The position numbers and the translations under genes were made by a program. Below, in pieces: positions 1 to 8,591 of a DNA stretch of 32,354 nucleotides. The stretch is from contig CAYMUL010000036.1 in NCBI GenBank assembly GCA_964393605.1, forward strand, positions 1-32,354. The letters are read 5' to 3'. The notes beneath the pieces were generated by a model. That model saw nothing but the letters and a program-made list of their open reading frames with translations, ran no database searches and was not told the origin of the DNA. The stretch comes from CAYMUL01 sp964393605 (GTDB lineage Bacteria > Bacteroidota > Ignavibacteria > Ignavibacteriales > Ignavibacteriaceae). Position 1 is the stretch's first letter. The number at the start of each line of letters is the position of its first letter.

Positions 1-98
1 TTTCACCCTTGATTTTATTGCCTCAAATCAATTTTATTACTTTTTCAGGAAACCCAAATTAAATTCTTCGTTAATTAATTCGATAAATTTTGTCATAT

Positions 99-236
99 TT
101 AGTCCAGTTTTTTCTTACACCACTTGCACCTAATTGCGCTAGAATTAATATTCTCTCCGCAATTTGGACAGATTTTAAGTCTTTTCTCTTTGTGGAAGAG
201 AAGCTTAAAAAATCTTTTTATAATTTGGCGTAACAT
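99..236 (-). CDS. 45-residue zinc-ribbon micro-protein
   Basis: The ATG at 236 opens a 45-codon frame ending in TAA at 99-101. Residues 1-20 are basic and hydrophobic (MLRQIIKRFFKLLFHKEKR). They are followed by CPNC at 23-26 and CKWC at 37-40, the two-knuckle spacing of a small zinc ribbon (CxxC-x10-CxxC), with a lysine-rich tail. Four correctly spaced cysteines in so short a frame are unlikely by chance. The role is unknown; such ribbons bind nucleic acid or proteins. The amphipathic N-terminus could lie on a membrane, which is inference. It sits 92 bases downstream of the membrane-anchored regulator on the same strand and could be the last gene of that unit. The only Shine-Dalgarno-like sequence is a weak AAAGG directly before ATG. 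Confidence 0.6.
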   Translation of the reverse strand: MLRQIIKRFFKLLFHKEKRLKICPNCGENINSSAIRCKWCKKKLD

Positions 237-328
237 CCTTTATTGTTTTCAAATAAATTATTCGAATGTAAAATTAAAGGCTGAGGATTAATTGGAGGGT
301 TAATGAAAGGGTTAAATGAAAAATTAAT

Positions 329-2920
329 TTATTTTTTTTTGTTCAGAATGATCTCCTCATAGCCGATTTGATATTCTTCCGCATAGAATCGCTGATATTC
401 TCTGCAAAAATTTTCATATACTTTTTTCGAGATGTTTTTCTTGTCGAGTTCGCTGAGACTTGAAATTTTATTTTTCATCGCCGCTTCATCAACGGGATCT
501 ATTTTAAGCATTATGTCACAGATTTGAATAGTTTTCTCAAACTCTTTTACCATAAAATATTCTTCTACCATTTGAGTTAATTTTTTATTGATTTCTTCGC
601 TGATTGATGTTTTATAACCATCCAGCCATTCAAAACTTTCTTCGCTCAGTAAATTTCCCCGCGCCACTAATGATAAATAGTTCCGTTGTTCGGTTTCTTT
701 GTTCTCGTCATTTGTTCTATTTGCATCAAACTTGACATAATTCCAAAAATCACACTCAAATTTAGATGGAGTAACGAGCGATAAAAAATGATTATCATTG
801 ATTAATTCAATATCCAAATTTTCCATTAGCAGTTTCCGAAGTCTCGCTATTGTAACATTCCGATTGTTCTTCAATCTATCAGCATAAAGATCAGGCCAAA
901 TGTAATTTGTAATTTTATCAATGTGTATTCCACCGTTCCCGTTATTTAAGTTTTTCAAATATGGATAGACTAAAATGATAAGGAGTAGATGTTTTACTTT
1001 GCCAGTAAATAAGCGGGTTACATTTGCTCCATTAGAATTAAATATTTCAAACTCGCCAAATAAAAATATTTTACTTGAATTGGAGTTTAACGGAATGCTC
1101 ATCTCAGCAGCGGCGGGTATGGCAGACTCTTTTTTCATCTGAGATTTTTTGCGATATACTACGACAAAGAGAATAACGATACCGGCAATAGCGACAAGGG
1201 CTAAATAGTATTTTTCATGGTTTGCTGGAGTAATGAGTTCCGCATTTAAAGGTTTATAAACGTACTCTGGGTTGAAATTGATCGAATATATCTTCAGATT
1301 GTTTTTCGCACTATCACCCTTGCAGAACATATAAATTTTTCTTTCGCTTTCCGAATAAAATGCCGGACACGCAAATGATTCATGTTGAAAATCAGATAAT
1401 TGCGTAAAAGAGAAATTATTTAAATCAAACTTAAAAAGCGCTTGCCTATTCGGATTAGTTTTTGAATTCAAGGTATAAAGTGAATTGGTTGTTGAGTCGT
1501 AATGTAGAGGGGCAACAATTCTGAATAACGGTTCTTTTTTATTCCACCAAAGAATACGATGCGTAAGAGAATCAAGGTTAAGCTTCCAAATAATTTCATA
1601 AGATAAGTAGCCATCCAGTTGTTTGCCGCTTTCATTTCCATTTCCGCCGCAAAGTATTACTGTATTCGAATTATGTAGTTTATGACCTGACGCGTCTATA
1701 AAAGGAATTTTATCTCCGCCAATTTTCAATTCACTCCATTTTTTTTTCGAGAAGTCATATTTGTTCAAACTGTTCCTGAACTGATACCAACCATAACCAA
1801 AATAGGCAAATATATCATCGACGTTGTTTCCACTATAAATAGTATGGCCATAATATAGGTCAGAATTATTTGCGTTATCAATTGGCGTCCAACTTTTAGT
1901 TTTCCAATTAAATTCTGATAGTTCCCCCAACCCAGCGTGGTAAGAAAATAATCGGTCGGATTTCGAATGATAATATGCTTTATATTCAAATGCCGGCACA
2001 GAATTTTTACTCTCAATAATTTCAACTTTGTTCGTAATTAGACTAACAATTAAAATGCGTTTCGGCTCAACGATAAATGCTCTTGAAGTATATTCGTCGT
2101 ACGCAATTTGCGTGCTATCGGGAACGGTAAATTGTTTTATGAGATGAAATTTATTGTAAAAATCAGAAACCCAATCGCTGTTCTCAAATTTATAGTCAGT
2201 ATCAGTAATCAAATCTTTTACTGATTCCCCATTGCGCTCATTGAAAGGAATGTTAAGGAGTGTTTGCGATTTTCCGTTAGAAATCTTTTTTAGCCGTAAA
2301 TTTTTAATCGCGACAGTGGCGACATCTCCGTGCATTACATCGTAACCGAGGTTGATTGAAGCGCTAAATTGATCAGGTAAATCGGAACACGACGACGTAT
2401 CTATTTTTCCATCAATATTCGAGATTATTTTCTTTTTATTTAGATCGATAGTTATGGCGGAGCTAAACCAATTAAAGTATTTCTTTTTTTCCCTCAACAT
2501 AGGAAATTTGACCAACACCCCTTTACCGGTTCTTGAGAGAGATAAATAGATTGTATCTTTATTTGAAAAATGATCAAGTGCGAAATGAAAAAAATTCTTG
2601 TTCGAATTTGCAATACTTAAAATGTACCCGAAATTATTAGTATTCCACACAGCCATATCGAGTGATACGGTAAAACCGCCGGTTATTTTCTCAATCTCTC
2701 TATTGGAAATTCTCAAAGTGTATCTCGATTTGTACGGTGTTGAAATCCTTTCCGTAGAATCGATTTCACTATACCAATTTCTAAAAACGATGCCATCGTA
2801 AAAACCATTTTGTGCTTGCTGTGTTAATGAATTTGAAAAGCAAAGTATAATCAACAAGAAAATTTTATTTCTCAAACGGCGTGAAAGCCTATTTCTACTA
2901 TCCACAAAATATCTTTTCAT
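329..2920 (-). CDS. Membrane-anchored SARP-like transcriptional regulator with extracytoplasmic beta-propeller
   Basis: An 863-residue predicted one-component sensor-regulator. Residues about 18-37 look like an export signal. Residues 80-210 resemble a LamG/concanavalin-type beta domain. Residues 265-550 carry repeated strand-rich blades with Kelch-like patterns (for example ILCGGNGNE near 422-430). A single membrane helix lies at about 571-590 (YYLALVAIAGIVILFVVVYR), followed by a basic stop-transfer patch. Residues 617-720 match an OmpR/SARP-type winged helix (KIFLFGEFEIF, then the TIARLRKLL recognition-helix region), and 735-863 form a helical BTAD/TPR-like domain. The likely action is to sense an outside ligand and bind DNA near the membrane. 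Its start lies 28 bases after the PP2C gene on the same strand. Ligand and target genes cannot be read from sequence. The winged-helix call is firm; the propeller call is moderate. Confidence 0.8.
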   Translation of the reverse strand: MKRYFVDSRNRLSRRLRNKIFLLIILCFSNSLTQQAQNGFYDGIVFRNWYSEIDSTERISTPYKSRYTLRISNREIEKITGGFTVSLDMAVWNTNNFGYILSIANSNKNFFHFALDHFSNKDTIYLSLSRTGKGVLVKFPMLREKKKYFNWFSSAITIDLNKKKIISNIDGKIDTSSCSDLPDQFSASINLGYDVMHGDVATVAIKNLRLKKISNGKSQTLLNIPFNERNGESVKDLITDTDYKFENSDWVSDFYNKFHLIKQFTVPDSTQIAYDEYTSRAFIVEPKRILIVSLITNKVEIIESKNSVPAFEYKAYYHSKSDRLFSYHAGLGELSEFNWKTKSWTPIDNANNSDLYYGHTIYSGNNVDDIFAYFGYGWYQFRNSLNKYDFSKKKWSELKIGGDKIPFIDASGHKLHNSNTVILCGGNGNESGKQLDGYLSYEIIWKLNLDSLTHRILWWNKKEPLFRIVAPLHYDSTTNSLYTLNSKTNPNRQALFKFDLNNFSFTQLSDFQHESFACPAFYSESERKIYMFCKGDSAKNNLKIYSINFNPEYVYKPLNAELITPANHEKYYLALVAIAGIVILFVVVYRKKSQMKKESAIPAAAEMSIPLNSNSSKIFLFGEFEIFNSNGANVTRLFTGKVKHLLLIILVYPYLKNLNNGNGGIHIDKITNYIWPDLYADRLKNNRNVTIARLRKLLMENLDIELINDNHFLSLVTPSKFECDFWNYVKFDANRTNDENKETEQRNYLSLVARGNLLSEESFEWLDGYKTSISEEINKKLTQMVEEYFMVKEFEKTIQICDIMLKIDPVDEAAMKNKISSLSELDKKNISKKVYENFCREYQRFYAEEYQIGYEEIILNKKK

Positions 2921-2948
2921 AATTACTGCACCTTAATCACCCACTCTA

Positions 2949-4508
2949 TTATCTCACCGTAATCGTTATCAAACTTGTATCATCTTCAAATCGGTTGTTG
3001 GTGTATTTGATCATTTCAGATTTTAAAAAATCCATAACATTATCGCTATCGGGAAGAGTTTCCACGAGCTTTGCAAAGTTTGCGGAGCCGAGTGCTATTC
3101 CTTCACTATTTCGTGATTCAATTATTCCATCCGAAACTAAACAGAGTGAATCCCCCGGCGATAGTTGTACAACAAGATCTTCGAACGCTCCATCTTGCGA
3201 AAAACCGAGTAGCATTCCGCGCGATTGTACAAGACTTGCTTCTCGCTTTGCCTTGTTGAAATAAATTATCGGCAAATCCCCAGCGCCGGAATATTTGGCG
3301 GTAAAATTTTTGTTGTTCACAATGACGATCGAAAGCGTTGCAAAAACTTCCGAAATTTTCGCATCCTGATAAATGCTTTTATTCACTTGCTGTAAAATAT
3401 CTTTTGGGTTGTACTCCGTTGTATTTTCAAGAGCAACACGAATAGCACTTCTAACATAGCCTGCGTAAGCAATTGCGAAATACCACGCGCCCCATCTTTT
3501 CCCCATAACATCACCAAGTACTATTGCAAGGTTCTCACCGTTGAGGGGAAAGTAGTCAATAAAATCTCCGCCGGGAATTCCCTGATATGGTAAATGCCAA
3601 TGCTTTACTTCAAAATTTGCAAAAGTAGGAAAAGTATCGGGTACAACTTTAACTCGAAGCGAATCAGCCGCTTTGTGAAGTTCGGAAACAACTTTTTGTC
3701 TTTCTTTGCCGAGACTTTTAATCATGGCGGAAACTTTCGCAACAACCACGCGCGGACCGGCAGTCTTTAAAACATAATCTGCAATACCAAGATCGTATCC
3801 ATCAAGTATATCTTCTTCTCCTCCTTTAGAAGTTAAAAACATAAACGGAATACCCTTCACATCTGGTTCGGCTAAAAGATTTTTACGAAACTGAAAGCCA
3901 TCTACTTTTGGCATCATAATATCGGAGATGATAATATCGGGTAACACTTTTTTAACAAGTTCCAAACCATCGTTTGCATTGTTCGCGGTGAAACACTCGA
4001 AGCCGGCTTTTGTAAGGTTGTATTGAAAAAGTTTTGCGAGCGATGCATCGTCATCAACGAGTACAATTTTTGGGGTATCTTCAGAAATTGCTTTTTCGAA
4101 TTGTTTTTTTGCGCCGTACTGTTTGTAAATATCAGAGCGGCGAAGTAGTGCTTGAATTTTCAAACCGAGTTCATTCACATCGAAAGGTTTTGTGATAATA
4201 TCATCGCCGCCGACAGAGAGAGCTTTTTCTTTATCTTCTAAACTCGACATTGCGGTAACAAAAATAAACGGAAGCACTTTATATTTTTCTATCTCGCGAA
4301 CTTTTTTGCAAAAAGCAAAACCATCGGTTCCTTCCATGCCTACATCGCAAAGAACAAGATCGATGTTGTTTTGGTTCAAGACTTCAAGCGCTTGATCTGC
4401 GGCTTCCACTTCAAGCACGTTGTAATCTCTTTTTTTAAGATGAAACTTCATCAGCTTTCTAACTGTGGCGTCATCATCTATTACAAGTATATTTCTTAAA
4501 TCTTCCAC
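2949..4508 (-). CDS. Tandem receiver domains plus RsbU/SpoIIE-type PP2C serine phosphatase
   Basis: This 519-residue cytoplasmic protein has three domains. Receiver 1 (about 5-122) has acidic pocket D11-D13, phospho-acceptor D55 and K107. Receiver 2 (about 146-265) has D152-D154, D196 and K248. A PPM phosphatase domain (about 295-519) carries metal-binding motifs GGDF (313-316), LGDVMG (331-336), SDGI (459-462) and EDDTS (508-512). Proteins of this build dephosphorylate a STAS-domain antagonist in partner-switching pathways, with phosphatase activity set by receiver phosphorylation. The STAS gene lies 16 bases upstream and is the obvious substrate. The histidine kinase two genes further up is a candidate phosphodonor. 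Both receivers keep their key residues, so dual input is possible. Domain assignment is confident; partner assignments are inferred from position. Confidence 0.92.
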   Translation of the reverse strand: MEDLRNILVIDDDATVRKLMKFHLKKRDYNVLEVEAADQALEVLNQNNIDLVLCDVGMEGTDGFAFCKKVREIEKYKVLPFIFVTAMSSLEDKEKALSVGGDDIITKPFDVNELGLKIQALLRRSDIYKQYGAKKQFEKAISEDTPKIVLVDDDASLAKLFQYNLTKAGFECFTANNANDGLELVKKVLPDIIISDIMMPKVDGFQFRKNLLAEPDVKGIPFMFLTSKGGEEDILDGYDLGIADYVLKTAGPRVVVAKVSAMIKSLGKERQKVVSELHKAADSLRVKVVPDTFPTFANFEVKHWHLPYQGIPGGDFIDYFPLNGENLAIVLGDVMGKRWGAWYFAIAYAGYVRSAIRVALENTTEYNPKDILQQVNKSIYQDAKISEVFATLSIVIVNNKNFTAKYSGAGDLPIIYFNKAKREASLVQSRGMLLGFSQDGAFEDLVVQLSPGDSLCLVSDGIIESRNSEGIALGSANFAKLVETLPDSDNVMDFLKSEMIKYTNNRFEDDTSLITITVR

Positions 4509-4524
4509 TTAATGGCTATTAAAT

Positions 4525-4872
4525 TTATGCTTTTACACCAAAACTTTTTAATGCTTCATCTTTGTTGGGATGCGCTTCGAAGACGCGGTACATTCTTGTC
4601 AATTCGAACATAGAATGAACCGAGGGTTGAAAGCCCACAAGTCTTAAATCACCTCCGAGAGAAGTAACTCTTTTCAAAGAGACAACAAGCGCGCCGAGAA
4701 AAGTTGAATCGATAAATTCGCAGTGCGTTAAATCGACAACCAACTTTTTTGAGCCGCCGTCAATTTCGTCGGAAAGAATTTTTTTAAATTCTTCTGCTTC
4801 TTTTAATGTCGCTCGCGAAAGATTGACAGTGTGAACAATAACTTCTCCAAAAATTTCTTTAGTGAAATCCAT
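4525..4872 (-). CDS. STAS-domain anti-sigma-factor antagonist (SpoIIAA/RsbV-like)
   Basis: A 115-residue single STAS domain. The hallmark is LVVDLTHCEFIDSTFLGALV at 44-63, in which Ser56 (or Thr57) of IDST is the expected phosphorylation site, equivalent to the DS(S/T) site of SpoIIAA/RsbV. In the unphosphorylated form such proteins sequester an anti-sigma kinase and free a sigma factor or other regulator. The flanking gene encodes the PP2C phosphatase that would reset it. No RsbW/SpoIIAB-type kinase gene is in the window, so the kinase must be elsewhere, or the STAS protein acts on a different partner. It starts 5 bases after the NtrC-type regulator gene, which implies co-transcription. Confidence 0.92.
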   Translation of the reverse strand: MDFTKEIFGEVIVHTVNLSRATLKEAEEFKKILSDEIDGGSKKLVVDLTHCEFIDSTFLGALVVSLKRVTSLGGDLRLVGFQPSVHSMFELTRMYRVFEAHPNKDEALKSFGVKA

Positions 4873-4877
4873 TTCAT

Positions 4878-6272
4878 TTATCCTTTATTATTTTCAAATT
4901 CTTTTGAGTTTATTTTGTATTTATCCATTAGTCTATAAATAGTTGCGCGACCTAAATCCAGGCTACTCGCCGCATCGACAATATTTCCTTTAGTAACTTT
5001 AAGCGCGTGGCGAATTGCCTCTTCCTTAATTTTTTCAAAAGGGATAATAATATCATCGGAGAAAAGTTCTTCGGGAACTTGCGGCGATCTTGTTTCATAC
5101 GCATTTTTAATGTGCAGAGGAAAATCATCCGCTTCGATGTATTCGCCTTCGGCAATAATCATGCATCGTTCGATTGTGTTTTCCATTTCCCGAATGTTCC
5201 CGGGCCAATCATATTCATATAAAAGTTTTAGTGCGGGTTTGGTAAATCCTTTTAAACTCTTATTCAATTTAACATTGAAAGTATTTAAAAAATGATCGAC
5301 GAGAGTTAAAATATCTCCGCGTCGTTGCCGCAATGGTGGAAGCTGAATCGGGAATGAGTTTAGTCTGTAGTAAAGGTCTTCTCGAAATTCTTTATTTTCA
5401 ACTGCATGTTTCAAATCCCGATTGGTCGCAGAAATAATTCTAACATTAGATTTAATCGTTTCATTTCCGCCGACTCGTTCGAAAGTTTTTTCTTGAATTA
5501 CGCGAAGTAATTTTGCTTGCAAAGTCATTTCAAGTTCGCCGATTTCATCGAGGAAAATTGTTCCTTCGTTTGCTAATTCGAACTTACCAATTTTTCTTTG
5601 ATGCGCGCCGGTGAACGAACCTTTTTCATGTCCGAATAATTCGCTTTCTAAAAGTTCGCGCGGTATTGAAGCGCAGTTCACAACGACGAACGATTTGTTT
5701 TTTCTGTTGCCGTTGAAATGAATCGCGCGCGCGATTAATTCTTTACCTGTTCCGCTTTCGCCGTAAATTAAGACGGTGATATCGTTATCTAAAACTTTCG
5801 TAACGAGTTTAAAAACATTTTGCATTTTTCCATCGGCGGAAACGATGTTATCGAAGCTGTATTCTTTTTTAACATTATCGCGAAGAAGATTTAATTCTTT
5901 ATGCAGTTCATAATTCTTGATTGCATTTTTCACTGCGGGTTCAAGCCGTTGTGTATCAATCGGTTTGGGAAAATAATCGTACGCACCCAAACGTAGTGCA
6001 TCGAGAGCCACTTCAACGCTTCCCTGTGCTGATAACATAATTACAGGTAAATCGGGATCGATAGATTTAAGTTTCTTTAACACTTCGATGCCGTTTATTT
6101 TCGGAAGCATAATATCGAGAAGAACAAGATCCGGTTTGGGTTCAAGTTTCTTTAGAATTTTTTCGCCGTCATCGAATACTTCGATATCATAATTCCACTT
6201 ATCTTTCAGCCAGTAAGAAAGCAGTTTGGAGATTGCCGGTTCGTCGTCAACGATATAAACTAATTTACCCAA
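4878..6272 (-). CDS. NtrC-family sigma-54-dependent response regulator
   Basis: 464 residues in the usual three-part layout. The receiver (about 3-118) has D9-D10, phospho-acceptor D53 (LLDIMLP) and K103 (FPKP). The AAA+ sigma-54 activation domain (about 142-375) has Walker A GESGTGKE (171-178), the sigma-54 contact loop GSFTGA (218-223), Walker B FLDEIG (240-245) and the downstream RLNSFPIQLPPLRQR region. A C-terminal Fis-type helix-turn-helix (about 412-455) includes NIVDAASSLDLGRATIYR. It should drive transcription from -24/-12 promoters when phosphorylated. The start lies one base after the histidine kinase stop, so the two form a cognate pair. Targets are unknown. Confidence 0.95.
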   Translation of the reverse strand: MGKLVYIVDDEPAISKLLSYWLKDKWNYDIEVFDDGEKILKKLEPKPDLVLLDIMLPKINGIEVLKKLKSIDPDLPVIMLSAQGSVEVALDALRLGAYDYFPKPIDTQRLEPAVKNAIKNYELHKELNLLRDNVKKEYSFDNIVSADGKMQNVFKLVTKVLDNDITVLIYGESGTGKELIARAIHFNGNRKNKSFVVVNCASIPRELLESELFGHEKGSFTGAHQRKIGKFELANEGTIFLDEIGELEMTLQAKLLRVIQEKTFERVGGNETIKSNVRIISATNRDLKHAVENKEFREDLYYRLNSFPIQLPPLRQRRGDILTLVDHFLNTFNVKLNKSLKGFTKPALKLLYEYDWPGNIREMENTIERCMIIAEGEYIEADDFPLHIKNAYETRSPQVPEELFSDDIIIPFEKIKEEAIRHALKVTKGNIVDAASSLDLGRATIYRLMDKYKINSKEFENNKG

Positions 6273-6273
6273 G

Positions 6274-8187
6274 TTACACTTTTACTTTCGTTTTAATTAA
6301 TGGTAGTTTTAGAACAACTGTTGTTCCTTGATTTACTTCGCTTTGAACGGTGATTAATCCTTTGTGCAGATCGATAATTTGTTTCACCAAAGCGAGCCCG
6401 AGCCCTGTGCCGGGAATTTCTTCTCCCGGTCTGCTAACGCGATAAAATTTGTTGAAGATGAAGGGCAAATCTTTCTGCGGAATTCCGGCACCGGTATCGC
6501 TTATTATCACTTCGAATTCTTTTTCGATCGATTGCGCAAGCAGAGTTATTCTTCCTCCGTTTTGTGTGAACTTCACGGAGTTCATCAAAATGTTTTCATA
6601 GACTTGAAATATTCTTTCTTTATCCGCATACATTAAATATTCGTCATCGGGAATTGTGTAAGAGAAAGAAATATTTTTATCATCACACATCGGCGAAATT
6701 TTTTCTACGACGGAGTGAATTATCTCGATTACGTTAATCTCGGTTTTATCAAGTGCCATTTGACCCGCTTCAATCTTGGAGATATCGAGCACATCGTTAA
6801 TAAGTTTAGAAAGTCTTTTTGCTTCGTGAAGAATAATCTGGTTGAATTCCATTTTCATATCGTGCGGCATTTTCGGGTCGGATTGAATCGTTTCCGAAAA
6901 ACCGATGATAGAGGCAAGCGGTGTGCGGAGTTCGTGCGAGATATTTGAAACGAATTCATTCTTCATTTTATTTAATTCTTCGAGCACAGAAATTTTTTGT
7001 TTTGCGCGGTCGCGCTCGATGGAGATAAGTCTGTTTGCTTCAATAAGTTTATTGTTCAGCTCGCGCATTTTTTCTTTGTCCTGCGCCTGCACGGAAATAT
7101 TTCTGCCAATTCCGATAATCGATTCGAGTTTATTGTTTTCATACGTTGCATGAATGTTAATTTCGAAAACAATATCCTTTCCGTATTTGCTGACGAATTC
7201 TACTTCAAATGATTCGCCGGAGTTGTTCTTTAAAATATTCTGAAAAGATTTTGCAACCATCGGTTTATCGTTATCGTTCACAAAATCTAAAAAATGTTTC
7301 CCGATTAATTCTTGTGGAATGAACTCGAAGGCGAGCGCACCGTTCGCATTTACGGAAGTAAATCGTCCTTTATCATCCAAAATGAAAATCAAATCCTCAA
7401 GTGTTTCAAAGAGAGTTCTGAATCGCTCTTCCGACTTTTGAAGCAGCAGAGTATTTTTTCGTTCATTTGTGATGTCGTGAATAATTCCATCGATGCGCAC
7501 AACTTTTCCTTCATCAACAAGCGGAAAAGCAGAGTGCCGCAGTGAGAGTTCTTCATTACGGAAATTATTCAGTTTGTATTCGATGGTAGCATTTTTCCCC
7601 GAGAGAACTTCCTTACGAAATTCTTTAAATCTTTCGAAGTCGGTGAATGAAATTCTCTTCATCATTTTGTAGGGATTTAAAATTATTTCTTCCGCAGTGA
7701 TGCCGATAATTTTTTCCACTGCATCGGTGATAAAATAATATCTGCTACCATCCGGATTTGAAGAGAAGATAATTGAATCGAGATGTTGAGTCGTTTCTTT
7801 CAGGCGTTGTTCAAAAGAAGTCAGCGTTTCATTCTTGGAAAGATCGAGTGCGGTTTCTATTAAGAAATTTGCCGATTGATTTAATTTTTCTATTGAAGTA
7901 TCTTTTATAAAATTTTTCGGAACAAAAAGTTTAAAAGCAATATTTGTTGATGCGGGATTGATGTTGAAAAACTCCATATCGTTGAATTCAAAATTTCCCT
8001 TCAACAATTGCTGGGGATTGGTATGGCGCAAATCATTCAAGTATGTAATAAAATTGGGTTCGATTTCTTGCGGTGCAATCGCTGTGATAAACTCCATTCG
8101 CTTGCTATGAAATTTCAACAGAGCTGCGTAGGGTAGTTCATGTTCGCGACAAATAAATCGAAGAATATTTTTGAGAATTTTTTTCAT
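6274..8187 (-). CDS. Soluble PAS-domain sensor histidine kinase
   Basis: 637 residues with no membrane helix, so a cytoplasmic sensor. The N-terminal 1-118 region is GAF-like but divergent. PAS domain 1 is about 130-243, ending in a PAC-like DGIIHDITNERK. PAS domain 2 is about 252-366, ending in IGIGRNIS, and is followed by a coiled coil (about 368-410). HisKA has phospho-acceptor H418 in SHELRTP. The HATPase domain shows an N box around ENILMNS (531-537), DTGAGIP (564-570) and GTGLGLAL (593-600). It should phosphorylate the NtrC-type regulator encoded one base downstream, and possibly the two receivers of the PP2C protein. The ATG at 8187 is preceded by GAAGAG. The input signal is unknown; PAS and GAF domains often bind haem, flavin or small ligands, but no diagnostic residues are evident. 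Confidence 0.93.
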   Translation of the reverse strand: MKKILKNILRFICREHELPYAALLKFHSKRMEFITAIAPQEIEPNFITYLNDLRHTNPQQLLKGNFEFNDMEFFNINPASTNIAFKLFVPKNFIKDTSIEKLNQSANFLIETALDLSKNETLTSFEQRLKETTQHLDSIIFSSNPDGSRYYFITDAVEKIIGITAEEIILNPYKMMKRISFTDFERFKEFRKEVLSGKNATIEYKLNNFRNEELSLRHSAFPLVDEGKVVRIDGIIHDITNERKNTLLLQKSEERFRTLFETLEDLIFILDDKGRFTSVNANGALAFEFIPQELIGKHFLDFVNDNDKPMVAKSFQNILKNNSGESFEVEFVSKYGKDIVFEINIHATYENNKLESIIGIGRNISVQAQDKEKMRELNNKLIEANRLISIERDRAKQKISVLEELNKMKNEFVSNISHELRTPLASIIGFSETIQSDPKMPHDMKMEFNQIILHEAKRLSKLINDVLDISKIEAGQMALDKTEINVIEIIHSVVEKISPMCDDKNISFSYTIPDDEYLMYADKERIFQVYENILMNSVKFTQNGGRITLLAQSIEKEFEVIISDTGAGIPQKDLPFIFNKFYRVSRPGEEIPGTGLGLALVKQIIDLHKGLITVQSEVNQGTTVVLKLPLIKTKVKV

Positions 8188-8196
8188 CTCTTCGGG

Positions 8197-8313
8197 TTAG
8201 TTCTCCTTTTTGTTTTTTTGCAAACGAACTTTCTCCGATTTACGATCATAAACTTTTTTGCTTTTTCTCACTTTAGGACGTTGTTTTGGTAATGGTATTC
8301 TAATTTTCTTCAT
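8197..8313 (-). CDS. 38-residue highly basic micro-protein
   Basis: The ATG at 8313 opens a 38-codon frame ending in TAA at 8197-8199, nine bases before the kinase ATG. The product starts MKKIRIPLPKQRPKVRKSKK and continues with VYDRKSEKVR. About half its residues are Lys or Arg and it has no cysteines. The proline-rich PLPKQRPKV start followed by KVYDRK is similar in style to short basic proteins I recall in Bacteroidota genomes, but I cannot name a family. It could bind nucleic acid, be a leader peptide for the kinase operon, or be chance. Upstream is a 278-base divergent gap to the M14 peptidase gene, presumably holding promoters for both directions; I could not define promoter boxes there. 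Confidence 0.45.
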   Translation of the reverse strand: MKKIRIPLPKQRPKVRKSKKVYDRKSEKVRLQKNKKEN

Positions 8314-8591
8314 TTTCTCATTTCGAGAATATAAAAATATTTACTCTTAAGATAATAAATTAAATTGTTTGAAGAGATAGAATTTTATCTGCTTCTGACA
8401 CCTCAATTTACTGAATGCTGTTGAATTGAGTTGTCAATGTTTTACCCGAACGCGAAAAAAATTTTGTGCATCATAAACGCGCAATTATTTTGTTTTGCAA
8501 TTCAATTTCAGAACATTCAGAATTTTAAAGACGTTTATAAAATATAAAAATTGTAACTTTTCACCGCTTTTAATAAAAATTAAGAATAGAC

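Noticed and set aside
37..96. 19-codon frame just after the zinc-ribbon gene
   Set aside because: Too short, and no conserved pattern supports it.
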